Below are positions 1-8,657 of a stretch of 64,000 nt of DNA, one piece after another (position 1 is the first letter of the stretch; each line of letters starts with the position of its first letter). The stretch spans positions 1,133,769-1,197,768 of the forward strand of contig NZ_LYOY01000001.1 of assembly GCF_001653515.1 (NCBI RefSeq). Reading direction: 5' to 3'. The notes below the pieces were generated by a model, which was not told where the DNA came from, made no database searches, and was given only the letters and a program-made list of their open reading frames with translations. The translations under genes were made by a program, and so were the position numbers. The DNA is from Streptomyces sp. ERV7. GTDB lineage: Bacteria > Actinomycetota > Actinomycetes > Streptomycetales > Streptomycetaceae.

Positions 1-903
1 CAGGCCCGGGCCACGGCCGCGGACCCCGCAGTGGCGTACGTGGAGCAGGACGCCCGCCAGCACTTCTCGGCGACCCAGAGCAATCCGCCCTCCTGGGGCC
101 TGGACCGCATCGACCAGCGGGCCCTGCCGCTGGACAAGAGCTATACGTACGCCACCACCGCGAGCAACGTCACCGTGTACCTCGTCGACAGCGGACTGCG
201 CACCACCCACGCCCAGTTCCAGGGCCGGGCGAGCATCGGCGTGGACGAGGTGGGCGACGGACGCGGCGGCCAGGACTGCCTGGGCCACGGCACCCATGTG
301 GCGGGCACGGTCGGCGGCAGGGACCACGGCGTGGCCAAGGGCGTCAAGCTGGTCGCCGTCCGCGTCACCGACTGCCACGACAGCGCCAGTACGTCGGCGA
401 TCATCGCGGCGGCGGACTGGATCACCGCGCACGCGGCCAAACCGGCCGTCGTCAATATGAGCATCAACAGCACCTCGGTGATCAGCAGCGAGGACGCGGC
501 GATCAAGAAGTCCATCGCGGCCGGGATCACCTGGGTCGTCTCGTCGGGCAACAAGAACACCGACGCCTGCCACAACTCGCCGGGCGATATCGCCGAGGCC
601 GTCGTCGTCAACAACGCGGACTCCTCCGACAAACGGCGCTCCGACTCCGACTACGGGCGCTGCACCGATCTGTTCGCCCCCGGAACCGGCATCACCTCGG
701 CCTGGAACAGCGGCGACACCGCCACCAAGTCGCTCACCGGCACCTCGATGGCCGCGCCGCACGTCACCGGCGCGGCGGCCCTGTGGCTCTCCGCCCACCC
801 CGACGCCCGGCCCGCCGACGTACAGCGGCGGCTGATCGACACCGCCACCCAGGGCGCGGTCTCCAACGCCGGCAGCGGCACCCCCAACCGACTGCTCTAC
901 ACA
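1..903 (+). CDS. Secreted S8 (subtilisin/proteinase K-type) serine protease, 5' truncated by window edge
   Basis: The frame is open from base 1, so signal peptide and most of the propeptide lie outside the window; the first residues resemble the end of an I9 inhibitor propeptide. The catalytic triad is visible: Asp in VYLVDSG (about 174-194), His in GHGTHVAG (about 286-306) and Ser in GTSMAAPH (about 740-762). The oxyanion Asn lies in SSGNKN. Family members are exported and degrade extracellular protein. Recognisable protease sequence stops at LLYTP (about 903). The frame then runs on to a stop at 1216-1218 through the antisense of the neighbouring cobC, giving Pro/Arg-rich nonsense. A GTG at 31 is in frame but is not a credible start for a secreted enzyme. 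Confidence 0.85.
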
Positions 904-1759
904 CCCGTACCTCCTCGAACTCCCCGAGCCCCGCCACCAGATGCGCCCGGTCCGCGGCGAGGCGGCACGCCGCCTCCTCCGCCTCCGCCAGCGCCCGGGG
1001 CGACACACACGCCTCCGCCGCCACCAGCGCGGGAGTGGAGACGGGCCACAGGGGCTGAGCGCGGGACAGCGCGTCCACCACCGACGGCTCGGCCAGTACG
1101 TAGCCGATCCGCAGGCCCGCCAGGCCCCATGTCTTGGTCAGGCTGCGCAGGACCACCAGGCCCGGCACGTCCGTACGCCCCGCCAGCGCCTCCCGCTCGC
1201 CCGGCACCGCGTCCATGAACGCCTCGTCCACGACCAGCGTCCGCCCGGGCCGGGCGAGCGCGGCCAGGACCCCGCCGGGGTGCAGCACCGACGTGGGGTT
1301 GGTGGGGTTGCCCACCACCACGAGGTCCGCCTCGGAGGGGACCGCCGCCGGATCGAGCCGGAACCCGTCCTCCGGGCGCAGCAGTACCCGCCGCACCGAG
1401 TGCCCCGCGTCCCGCAGCGCCGCCTCGGGCTCGGTGAACTGCGGGTGCACCACCACGGGGTGGCGGAACGGCAGCGCCCGCGCGAGCAGCACGAACGCCT
1501 CCGCCGCCCCCGCCGTGAGCAGCACCCGCTCCTCGGGCAGCCCGTGCCGCCCCGCGACCGCCGCCCGCGCCGCCCGCCCGTCGGGGTAGGCGGCGAGCCC
1601 GGTCAGGGACGCGGCTATCCGCTCCCGCAGCCAGTCCGGGGGAGTGCCCGCCCGTACGTTGACCGCGAGGTCGGTCAGACCCTCGCCGCCGTCACGGACC
1701 TCCGCGTCACCGTGGTGGCGCAGATCGTGCTCAGTGATGTGCGTGCGCATGGCTGCCAT
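904..1759 (-). pseudogene. cobC: CobC-like PLP-dependent aminotransferase (cobalamin pathway), C-terminus missing
   Basis: This is a fold-type I PLP enzyme of the histidinol-phosphate aminotransferase/threonine-phosphate decarboxylase type used in cobalamin side-chain synthesis. Visible motifs are a gamma-Gly/Ala-rich TAGAAEAF cofactor site, NPTNPT, VVDEAF with the PLP-ring Asp, and SLTKTWGLAGLRIGY with the Schiff-base Lys. Homology stops at the residues GEFEEVRV (about 905). The last part of the small domain, which normally carries the substrate-carboxylate Arg, is absent because the sequence runs directly into the 3' end of the convergent subtilase. The frame continues to 764 as Arg/Cys-rich nonsense. 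It overlaps cbiX by 29 bp and is the last gene of the minus-strand cobalamin block. The upstream ATG at 1759 is used; 1750 is an alternative. The product is probably non-functional if the junction is real. Confidence 0.75.
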
Positions 1760-2642
1760 GGTGGTGATGATGGTGGCCGTCGTCGTCCGGGTGGAAGTGC
1801 GGCTGCTGGGGCAGTCCCACCTTGTCCTCGAATCCGGGCAGTGCGATCCGGTAGACGCAGGAGTCGCAGTTCATCCGCAGATCCCCCTTCACCGCCTCCT
1901 CGTACCGCTCCATGACCAGCGCGTGCAGCTCCTCGGCCGCGCCGATGACGTCGGCGGACCGGACGTCGAGGCCGGGGTGCGCCGCCGCCCACTCCTCGGT
2001 CTGCTGCCGCACCCGGTCCGGCAGGATGCCGGTGAACAGGAAGTACGGCAGGACCACGATCCGCCGCGCGCCCAGCTTCTCGCAGCGGTCCAGACCGGAC
2101 GGCACGTCCGGCGCCGCGAGCGAGACGAACGCCGTCTCCACGCCCGCGTAACCGCGCCCCTCCCAGAACAGCCGGGCCGCCTTGTGCACCTCGGAGTTGG
2201 CGTCCGGGTCGGTCGAGCCCCGGCCGACGAGCAGGACCGTCACCTCGGAGCGGTCGAGGTCGCCGATGACCTCGTCGACCCGGCGCTCCAGGACCGCGAG
2301 CAGCGACGGGTGCGGGCCGAGCGGACGCCCGTAGGTGTACGAGATGCCCGGGTGGCGCTCCTTCTCGCGGGTGAGCGCGGCCGGGATGTCGCCCTTGGCG
2401 TGCCCGGCCGACACCAGCATCAGGGGCACCGCGGCGAACCGTTTCGCGCCCCGCTCCACCAGCGAGGTCACGGCCTCGCCCAGCGGCGGCGGCGACAGCT
2501 CGATGAAGCCGCCCGCCACGGGCAGTTCGGGGTTGCGGCGGCCGAGCTCCTCGACGAACGCGCGGAACGCCTCGGCCCCGGCGTCGTCCCGGGTGCCGTG
2601 CCCGGCGATGAGCAGTGCGGGCCTGGTCTGGGGGGTGGTCAC
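1731..2642 (-). CDS. cbiX: CbiX-type sirohydrochlorin cobaltochelatase with His-rich tail
   Basis: The 303-residue protein has two CbiX/CbiK-like half-domains. The N-terminal LLIAGHGTRD motif carries the metal-coordinating His, and a second repeat begins near VTVLLVGRGS. Long CbiX enzymes insert cobalt into sirohydrochlorin or precorrin precursors in the cytoplasm. The C-terminus has MNCDSCVYR, a Cys pair reminiscent of the Fe-S site of some CbiX proteins, and then a tail with runs of His (HHHHHH and HAHAHH) that probably stores or delivers metal. It follows cobH with a 4-bp overlap (2639-2642), which implies translational coupling. Confidence 0.88.
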   Translation of the reverse strand: MTTPQTRPALLIAGHGTRDDAGAEAFRAFVEELGRRNPELPVAGGFIELSPPPLGEAVTSLVERGAKRFAAVPLMLVSAGHAKGDIPAALTREKERHPGISYTYGRPLGPHPSLLAVLERRVDEVIGDLDRSEVTVLLVGRGSTDPDANSEVHKAARLFWEGRGYAGVETAFVSLAAPDVPSGLDRCEKLGARRIVVLPYFLFTGILPDRVRQQTEEWAAAHPGLDVRSADVIGAAEELHALVMERYEEAVKGDLRMNCDSCVYRIALPGFEDKVGLPQQPHFHPDDDGHHHHHHGSHAHAHH

Positions 2643-3235
2643 TGGTTCTCCTTGGCGAGGGGGTGGTACAGAAGGGCGTTGAGCGCGGCGGACGCCACCG
2701 CCGAGCCGCCCTTCTCGGAAACGTTGCTGACGGCGGGCAGACCGCTCTCGCGCAGCGCCTGCTTGGACTCGACGGCTCCGACGAAGCCGACCGGAAGCCC
2801 GATCACCAGCGCGGGTGCGGTGTCGAGGGTGAGGAGCTCCTCAAGGGCGGTGGGCGCGTTGCCGATCACCCAGAGCGCGCCGGGGCCCACTTCCTCGTAC
2901 GCGAGCCGGACGGCGTGGGCCGAACGCGTCAGGTCCGGGCCGGACTTGGCGTCCCTGAGGCGGCAGACGGTCTCGCGCCGGGTGATCCCGGCCGCGACCA
3001 TCTCCACATCGGTGACGACCGGCGCCCCGGCGTGCAGCGCCGCGTGCGCCTTCGCCAGCGACTCCTCGTCCATGACGAGGTCCGCGGCGTAGCCGAGGTC
3101 GGCGGCGGAGTGGACGACCCGCTCCACCACGGCCCTGGTCAGCGGCGCGAAGTGGGTGGTGTCGAGGCGGGCGCGCATCCGCCGGTACGACTCCACCTCG
3201 ATCGGGTGGACCGTACGCTCCCAGGGCCTGCTCAC
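2639..3235 (-). CDS. cobH: Precorrin-8X methylmutase
   Basis: CobH/CbiC moves a methyl group from C-11 to C-12 of precorrin-8X to give hydrogenobyrinate in the cobalamin pathway. The family signatures are HPIEVESYR at the N-terminus, DLVMDEESL, VVTDVEMVAAGI, LWVIGNAPTAL and the Gly-rich LVIGLPVGFVGAVESK. Length (198 residues) is typical. The GTG start at 3235 is chosen because it overlaps the cobJ stop as GTGA and has a GAGGAGG Shine-Dalgarno just upstream. A longer open frame to 3265 lacks such support. Confidence 0.92.
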   Translation of the reverse strand: MSRPWERTVHPIEVESYRRMRARLDTTHFAPLTRAVVERVVHSAADLGYAADLVMDEESLAKAHAALHAGAPVVTDVEMVAAGITRRETVCRLRDAKSGPDLTRSAHAVRLAYEEVGPGALWVIGNAPTALEELLTLDTAPALVIGLPVGFVGAVESKQALRESGLPAVSNVSEKGGSAVASAALNALLYHPLAKENQ

Positions 3236-4455
3236 CGGGCCTCCTCGGCGGTACCGGTCTGCCACCGGTAGCCGCGCGGAGTCACCATGCGGCCGGCGAT
3301 CTCACGGGTGGCCGTGTTGCCGACGGTCACCACCGTCATCATGTCCACGCTCGCCGGGTCCAGTGCGCCGAGCGTGGTCAGCCTGCTGCTCTCGTCGGGG
3401 CGGGAGGCGTTGCGCACCACGCCGACCGGGGTGTGCGGGGCGCGGTGCTCGGCGAGGATGCCGAGCGCCTTGGGCAGCTGCCAGTCGCGGCCCCGGCTGC
3501 GCGGGTTGTAGAAGGTGACCACGATGTCGGCTTCGGCGGCGGCCTGTACACGGCGCTCGATGACCTCCCACGGCGTGTGCAGGTCGGAGAGCGAGATGGA
3601 GACGTGGTCGTGCCCCAGCGGCGCACCCAGGATCGCGGCGGCGGCCAGCGCTGCCGTCACGCCCGGCACGCCCACCACCTCGATGTCGTCGGCGGCCTCG
3701 GCGAGCGCGGGCGACGCCATCGCGTACACCCCCGCGTCGCCCGAGCCGATCAGCGCGACCGCGTGGCCCGCGCGCGCCCGGGCGACGGCGGTACGGGCCC
3801 GCTCCTCCTCGGCACCGAGCCCCGACTCCAGGACCGTGGTGCCGGGCCGCAGCAGATCGCGGATCTGGTCCACGTACTGGTCGAGCCCGACGAGCACCGA
3901 GGCCCGGCGCAGCTCGTCCTTGGCGCGCGGGGTGAGCAGGTCCCGGGCGCCGGGCCCGAGCCCGACGACCGCGAGCCGTCCGCGCGGAGCGCGCCGCACC
4001 ACGGCGCAGGTCGCCATCGCGGCCCGCCCCTCGGGGCTCGACTTCCGCTTCGGCACCAGCAGTTCGCCCCCGCCCGCGAGCGCGGCGGCCTCCGCGACGC
4101 TCGGCGTCCCGACGGCCTCCAGCGGCGCGTCCGACGGGTTCGGCACCTCGATCCCGGCGAGCTCCTGCGCGCTGTACGTGGTGAGCGGCACCCCGAGCCG
4201 GGCCGCGGCCTCCACGATCCCCGGCTCCTCGGACTTCGCGTCCACGGTGGCCAGCGCGGCCACGCTGAGCAGGCTGAGACCGGCGTCCGCGAGCGCGTCC
4301 CGGACGAGGCCGAGCACCTCCTCGACGGGCGCGCCCTTGGACGCGCCGACGCCCACGACCAGCGACTTCGGCCGCAGTACGGCTTCGTCCGGGCCGAGTT
4401 CGAGCAGCCGGTCGGTGAGGTGGAGGGCGGCGGGGCCCCCGGCGGCGGGGGTCAC
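3232..4455 (-). CDS. cobJ: CbiG C-terminal domain fused to precorrin-3B C17-methyltransferase
   Basis: The N-terminal ~130 residues match the C-terminal part of CbiG (VVGVGASKGAPVEEV, LATVDAKSEEPGI, FGxSSxAEAAAL-like TPSVAEAAALA). The rest is a SAM-dependent tetrapyrrole methylase: LAVVGLGPGARDLLTPRA, IGSGDAGVYAMA, HDHVSISLSDLHTPW, FYNPRSRGRDWQ. CobJ methylates C-17 and contracts the corrin ring. In many actinobacteria a whole CbiG is joined to CobJ; here the N-terminal and middle CbiG domains are missing, so hydrolase activity is doubtful. GTG at 4455 is the first plausible start, although the frame is open a little further upstream. About 107 bp of non-coding, GC-rich sequence separates it from the MocR gene. 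Confidence 0.85.
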   Translation of the reverse strand: MTPAAGGPAALHLTDRLLELGPDEAVLRPKSLVVGVGASKGAPVEEVLGLVRDALADAGLSLLSVAALATVDAKSEEPGIVEAAARLGVPLTTYSAQELAGIEVPNPSDAPLEAVGTPSVAEAAALAGGGELLVPKRKSSPEGRAAMATCAVVRRAPRGRLAVVGLGPGARDLLTPRAKDELRRASVLVGLDQYVDQIRDLLRPGTTVLESGLGAEEERARTAVARARAGHAVALIGSGDAGVYAMASPALAEAADDIEVVGVPGVTAALAAAAILGAPLGHDHVSISLSDLHTPWEVIERRVQAAAEADIVVTFYNPRSRGRDWQLPKALGILAEHRAPHTPVGVVRNASRPDESSRLTTLGALDPASVDMMTVVTVGNTATREIAGRMVTPRGYRWQTGTAEEAR

Positions 4456-4562
4456 GTAACTGCGCGGCCAGCCCCCACCGGAGCCGCAGGTAAGGACCGG
4501 GCCCCGGGGCGAAGCCCCCGGCCGCCCGCCAGAGGGCTTAAGGGAACGGGCGGGGTGGGGGG

Positions 4563-5984
4563 CTAAGGCAGGACCCTGCACAGGGCGTCCAGTGCCCCCG
4601 CCCAGCCCCAGTCCGGCGGCGCCGCGTACCCGACCACCAGCGCATCCCGCTCCGAACGCGTCCCCGGGTGGCGGAAGGCCGAGAGGCCCTGGAGGGCCAG
4701 GCCCTGCCAGGCCGCGGCCTGGATGACCGCGCGCTCCGTACCGGGCGGGAGCTCCAGCACCGCATGGAGCCCCGCCGCGATCCCGCTCACCCGCACCTCC
4801 GGCGCCCGCGCCGCCAGCGCCGCCACCAGCTGGTCGCGCCGCCGCCGGTAGCGCAGGCGCATCCCGCGCACATGGCGGTCGTACGCGCCGGACGCGATGA
4901 ACTCCGCAAGGGTCAGCTGGTCCAGCGCGCCGCACGACCAGTCGACGTCCCCCTTCGCCTCCGCCACCTCCCCCGCGAGCCGCTCGGGCAGCACCATCCA
5001 GGCCAGCCGCAGCCCGGGCGCCAGCGACTTGCTGGCCGTGCCGAGGTAGACGACGTGCTCGGGATCGAGGCCCTGGAGCGCGCCGACGGGCTGGCGGTCG
5101 TAGCGGAACTCGCCGTCGTAGTCGTCCTCCAGGATCAGCCCGTCCGTGGCCCGCGCCCAGTCGACGACGGCCGCGCGCCGGTCCGGCGGGAGCGCCACCC
5201 CGACCGGGAACTGGTGCGCGGGTGTCAGCAGCACCGCCCCCAGCCCCTTCGACTCCCCCAACTCGCCGGTGAGCGTGCCGTGTTCGTCGAACGGCAGCGC
5301 CGGGGTGCGCAGCCCGGCCCGCGTCAGCAGGTCCCGGTGGACGTCGAGCCCGTACGCCTCGACGCCGATCTCGCGGACCCGGCGCGCCCGCAGCACCCGC
5401 CCGAGCAGCATCAGACCGTGCACGAAGCCCGCGCAGACGACGATGCGCTCGGGGTCCGCGTGGACCCCGCGCGCCCGCGCCAGATAGTCGGCGAGGACCG
5501 TGCGCAGCTCGATGCGGCCGCGCGGGTCGCCGTAGCCGAAGGCCTCGTGGGGCGCGGCCGTCAGCGCCCGCCGGGAGGCCTTCAGCCACTCGGCACGGGG
5601 AAAGGACGCCAGGTCGGGGCTGCCCGCGATCAGGCTGTACGCGGGGGTGCGGCGCGCCGGGTGCCGGGGCCCGGACGGCTGCGGGCGGCGCGGCGCGGTC
5701 CGCTGGGCGACCCGGGTGCCGGAGCCCTGGCGGGCGGTGAGCCAGCCCTCGGCGACGAGTTCGGCGTACGCGTCGGCCACCGTGTTGCGCGCGACGCCCA
5801 GGTCCGCGGCGAGCGAGCGCGACGAGGGCAGCCGGGCGCCGGGGGCGAGCCGGCCGCTGCGGACGGCCTCGCGCAGCGCGTCCATGAGGCCGGCGCGCAG
5901 CCCGCCGGCGCCCACCTCCACATGGAGGTCGACACCGAAGACTTCGGCCAGAGTTCCGGAGGAAGTGGCCCAGGATTCCACCAT
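4563..5984 (-). CDS. MocR/PdxR-type transcriptional regulator (GntR HTH + aminotransferase domain)
   Basis: The 473-residue protein has an N-terminal winged helix of the GntR type (LREAVRSGRLAPGARLPSSR, then LGVARNTVADAYAEL) followed by a fold-type I aminotransferase-like domain. PLP-site features are DDYDGEFRYD and YLGTASKSLAPGLRL, with the lysine in TASKSL. MocR proteins sense PLP or an amino compound and usually control divergent genes. Here it diverges across a 47-bp gap from two CMD-fold genes at 6032-7014, which are its most likely targets. The start ATG at 5984 gives MVESWA. Confidence 0.9.
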   Translation of the reverse strand: MVESWATSSGTLAEVFGVDLHVEVGAGGLRAGLMDALREAVRSGRLAPGARLPSSRSLAADLGVARNTVADAYAELVAEGWLTARQGSGTRVAQRTAPRRPQPSGPRHPARRTPAYSLIAGSPDLASFPRAEWLKASRRALTAAPHEAFGYGDPRGRIELRTVLADYLARARGVHADPERIVVCAGFVHGLMLLGRVLRARRVREIGVEAYGLDVHRDLLTRAGLRTPALPFDEHGTLTGELGESKGLGAVLLTPAHQFPVGVALPPDRRAAVVDWARATDGLILEDDYDGEFRYDRQPVGALQGLDPEHVVYLGTASKSLAPGLRLAWMVLPERLAGEVAEAKGDVDWSCGALDQLTLAEFIASGAYDRHVRGMRLRYRRRRDQLVAALAARAPEVRVSGIAAGLHAVLELPPGTERAVIQAAAWQGLALQGLSAFRHPGTRSERDALVVGYAAPPDWGWAGALDALCRVLP

Positions 5985-6031
5985 GAAAATGGACCATACC
6001 CGTGTGACATGTGCCGCGTACCGTCACTTCC

Positions 6032-6568
6032 ATGACGACGAACGGGAACACGGGGACCACGGTGACGCAGAACGACGAGAGCCCGGACGCCTCCTACGCG
6101 ACGGAGCAGGCGCCCCGTCTGCACTGGGCCAAGGCGGCACCGGAGGTCTACAAGGCCATGGTCAAGCTGGAGGCGGCGGCCGGGCGCGGGGTGGACCCGG
6201 TGATCCACGAGCTGGTCAAGATCCGTGCCTCGCAGCTCAACCACTGTGCCTTCTGCCTCGACATGCACACCAAGGACGCGCTCGCGGCGGGCGAGTCGGT
6301 GGAGCGGATCGTGCAGCTCAGCGCCTGGGAGGAGTCCCAGCACTTCTACACGGCGAAGGAGCTGGCGGCGATCGAGCTGACCGAGGCGATCACCGTCCTC
6401 ACCGACGGCTTCGTGCCGGACCATGTGTACGCGAAGGCGGCCGAGCAGTTCGACGCGACCGAGCTGGGCCATCTGATCGCCGCCATCACGGTGATCAACG
6501 CCTGGAACCGCTTCGGCGTCACCACCCGGATGGTCCCGGGCCACTACACCCCCGGGATGTACAAGTGA
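6032..6568 (+). CDS. Carboxymuconolactone decarboxylase/AhpD-fold protein
   Basis: The 178-residue protein is of the alkylhydroperoxidase D fold. The redox/proton-relay motif reads LNHCAFCLDMH, a CxxC followed by His with an upstream acidic residue in the helix. Related enzymes reduce peroxides or act as small decarboxylases; the substrate cannot be told from sequence. A poorly conserved N-terminal extension of about 30 residues precedes the core. The start ATG at 6032 lies just past the divergent MocR promoter region. It is translationally coupled (GTGA, 6565-6568) to a paralog that shares about half its residues, suggesting a tandem duplication working as a heteromer or sequential pair. Confidence 0.88.
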   Translation: MTTNGNTGTTVTQNDESPDASYATEQAPRLHWAKAAPEVYKAMVKLEAAAGRGVDPVIHELVKIRASQLNHCAFCLDMHTKDALAAGESVERIVQLSAWEESQHFYTAKELAAIELTEAITVLTDGFVPDHVYAKAAEQFDATELGHLIAAITVINAWNRFGVTTRMVPGHYTPGMYK

Positions 6569-7014
6569 CGGCGCGCGCCTGGCAGGTCCCGCAGGAGGTC
6601 TACCGGGCCCTGGCGGCGGTGAGCGCGGCCGCCAAGAAGGCGCTCGACCCGACCCTGACGGAGCTGGTCATGGTCCGCGCCTCGCAGCTCAACCACTGCG
6701 CGTTCTGCCTGGACATGCACCTCGACCTCGCGCGCGACCACGGCGAGACCGAGGGACGGCTCGATCTCGTCGCGGCCTGGCACGAAGCGGGCGACCGCTT
6801 CAGCGAGCGCGAGCGTGCGGCCCTCGCACTCACCGAAGGCATAACGGTCCTGACCGACGGGTTCGTTCCCGACGAGCTGTTCGCGCTGGCGGCGAAGCAC
6901 TTCGACGAGACCGAACTGGCCCATCTCATCGCCGCGATCACCGCCATCAACAGCTGGAACCGGCTGATGGTGGCCCGCCGTACCGCACCCGGAGAGACCG
7001 AATGGCACAGCTGA
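6565..7014 (+). CDS. Second AhpD/CMD-fold protein, paralog of the upstream gene
   Basis: The 149-residue protein is close to the preceding product but lacks its N-terminal extension. It repeats the motif LNHCAFCLDMH and the C-terminal LIAAITAINSWNR. The GTG start at 6565 overlaps the stop of the upstream gene. Its own end overlaps the next gene by 13 bp, so three genes form one tight operon facing away from the MocR gene. The function is a thiol-based peroxidase or related reaction; the physiological substrate is unknown. Confidence 0.88.
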   Translation: MTARAWQVPQEVYRALAAVSAAAKKALDPTLTELVMVRASQLNHCAFCLDMHLDLARDHGETEGRLDLVAAWHEAGDRFSERERAALALTEGITVLTDGFVPDELFALAAKHFDETELAHLIAAITAINSWNRLMVARRTAPGETEWHS

Positions 7015-7730
7015 CCCCCGTCGCCGCCTTCCGCGCCCTGCACCACGGGCGCGGACCGGGCGACCCCCTGATCCTGCCCGGTCCGTGGGACGCGGCCAGT
7101 GCACGGGTCTACGAGGAGGCGGGCTTCCCGGCGCTCGCCACGCCGAGCGCCGGGGTCGCCGCCTCGCTCGGCTACGCGGACGGCGAGACGCCCGGGGACG
7201 AGATGTTCGCGGCGGTCGCCCGGATCGTCCGGGCCGTCTCCGTGCCCGTCTCGGCGGACGTCGAGGGCGGCTACGGCCTCGCCCCCAAGGAGCTGGTGGC
7301 CCGGCTGCTCGACACCGGCGCGGTCGGCTGCAACCTGGAGGACTCGGCCGACGGCGCCCTCAAGGACCCGGCGCGCCACGCCGACTGGCTGGCGGAGGTG
7401 CGCGCGGAGGCCGGGGACCGACTGTTCATCAACGCGCGCGTGGACACGTACATCGAGGGCGTGACCGACCTGGACGCGACGATCGCGCGGGCGCGCGCGT
7501 ACGTGGCGGCGGGCGCCGACTGCGTCTACCCGTACGGGGCTCCCGCCGAGCACCTGCCGAAGATCGCCGCCGCCGTACCGGCCCCGGTCAACCAGGTCGC
7601 GCTCGCGGACGGCCCGACCCCGCGCCGCCTCGGCGAACTCGGCGCGGCCCGCGTCACGTTCGGCCCGCTCCTCCAGCGCCGCGCGATGAAGGCGGTACGG
7701 GAGGCCGCGGAGCAGCTGCGCACCGGCTGA
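7002..7730 (+). CDS. Isocitrate lyase/PEP mutase superfamily enzyme
   Basis: The 242-residue TIM-barrel enzyme has the family hallmarks LPGPWDAASARVYEEAGF, PVSADVEGGYG (metal-binding acidic residues), GCNLEDS and NARVDTY. Family members cleave or form C-C or C-P bonds next to a carboxylate (2-methylisocitrate lyase, PEP mutase, oxaloacetate hydrolase). The usual lyase cysteine loop KKCGH is not present, so a classic isocitrate lyase reaction is unlikely. ATG at 7002 overlaps the CMD gene by 13 bp. It is the last gene of the MocR-linked operon and is followed by a strong hairpin. Confidence 0.88.
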   Translation: MAQLTPVAAFRALHHGRGPGDPLILPGPWDAASARVYEEAGFPALATPSAGVAASLGYADGETPGDEMFAAVARIVRAVSVPVSADVEGGYGLAPKELVARLLDTGAVGCNLEDSADGALKDPARHADWLAEVRAEAGDRLFINARVDTYIEGVTDLDATIARARAYVAAGADCVYPYGAPAEHLPKIAAAVPAPVNQVALADGPTPRRLGELGAARVTFGPLLQRRAMKAVREAAEQLRTG

Positions 7731-7748
7731 GAGCCTGTCTTTGAGGGC

Positions 7749-7783
7749 GTGCGGGGCCGGGCCCGAGGCCGCCGGCCCCGCAC
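7749..7783. terminator. GC-rich hairpin between convergent genes
   Basis: The 12-bp arms GTGCGGGGCCGG and CCGGCCCCGCAC are perfectly complementary around an 11-nt loop. It lies between the end of the PEP-mutase-type gene (7730) and the stop of the minus-strand gene at 7784, so it can serve both. Streptomyces terminators often lack the U-tract, as here. Confidence 0.75.
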
Positions 7784-8497
7784 TCACTCCGGCACGAACG
7801 TGCCGAGCACCCTGTTCAGGACCCCGAGTTGAGCCGGCCAGTCCTCGTCCGGGCCGTACACCAGCACCGTGTACGGCACCCCGTTCCCGGCGACGAAGGA
7901 GCGGGCGATGCCCTGGATGCGATCGGTCTGGACGCTGCGGTTGTACGCGTAGACCAGCTCGGCCGCGTCCGTGGCGGTCACCTCGGTCATCCGGCGCAGC
8001 GAGATCTCCTGGTACCCGCGGTGGAGGGAGAGGTTGTCCGAGGTGATGCGCAGCGCCTCGTACGGGGTGATGCCCGGTTCCGTCAGCCGGAACATCTGGA
8101 GCAGATAGCGCTGGTCGGGCGAGCGGTAGAGGGCGCTGCTGCGCTCCTCGGTGCGGGTCCAGGTGGCCGGTACGGCCACGCTCCAGCCGAGCGGGTCCTC
8201 CACCCGGCGGAAGCCGTCCGGCACCGGGGGGCCGGTGTCGGGCGTGGCGGTGTCGGTGGGCTCCCGCGTCGGCGTGGCGGTCGACTCGTCGGTGGACGTG
8301 GCCGTGGGCGAGTCCGTCGGCGTCCCGGTGGGGTCGGTCCCCTCGACCGACGCCGAGGACGAGGCGGCCGCCACTCCCCCGCTCCCGGAGCCGCCGTCCC
8401 GGCCCCACAGCAGCCAGCCACCGGCCGCGCCGCCCGCGAGGACGGCGGCGGCGACCGCGGCGACGACCGCCCGCTGCCTGCGCCGCCCCGCGTCCAC
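7784..8497 (-). CDS. Membrane-anchored protein with extracytoplasmic domain, function unknown
   Basis: Starting from the GTG at 8497 the protein has a short basic segment, one transmembrane helix (AVVAAVAAAVLAGGAAGGWLL), a Ser/Thr/Pro-rich spacer and a C-terminal globular domain of about 150 residues (from VPDGFRRVEDPLGWSVAVP). This C-terminal domain occurs in many Streptomyces secreted proteins and kinase ectodomains; its function is not known. In-frame sequence upstream of 8497 reads as a plausible Pro-rich cytoplasmic leader (AYELPRDPAHPPPYAP). It meets a stop before any start; removing one G from the G5 run near 8600 would join it to a GTG at 8615. That suggests a small indel or sequence error, and the true N-terminus may be longer. 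Confidence 0.7.
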   Translation of the reverse strand: MDAGRRRQRAVVAAVAAAVLAGGAAGGWLLWGRDGGSGSGGVAAASSSASVEGTDPTGTPTDSPTATSTDESTATPTREPTDTATPDTGPPVPDGFRRVEDPLGWSVAVPATWTRTEERSSALYRSPDQRYLLQMFRLTEPGITPYEALRITSDNLSLHRGYQEISLRRMTEVTATDAAELVYAYNRSVQTDRIQGIARSFVAGNGVPYTVLVYGPDEDWPAQLGVLNRVLGTFVPE

Positions 8498-8657
8498 CGG
8501 CGCGTACGGGGGCGGGTGCGCCGGGTCGCGCGGCAGCTCGTACGCCCCCTGGGTCTCCGCCTCGTGGTACGCGCCCGGCGCCGGCCCGGCCTGCGGGCCC
8601 CCTTGCCCCGATCACCTACGCTTTCATCGGTATTGCCCCCATCGGCGGAGGGGCCGA

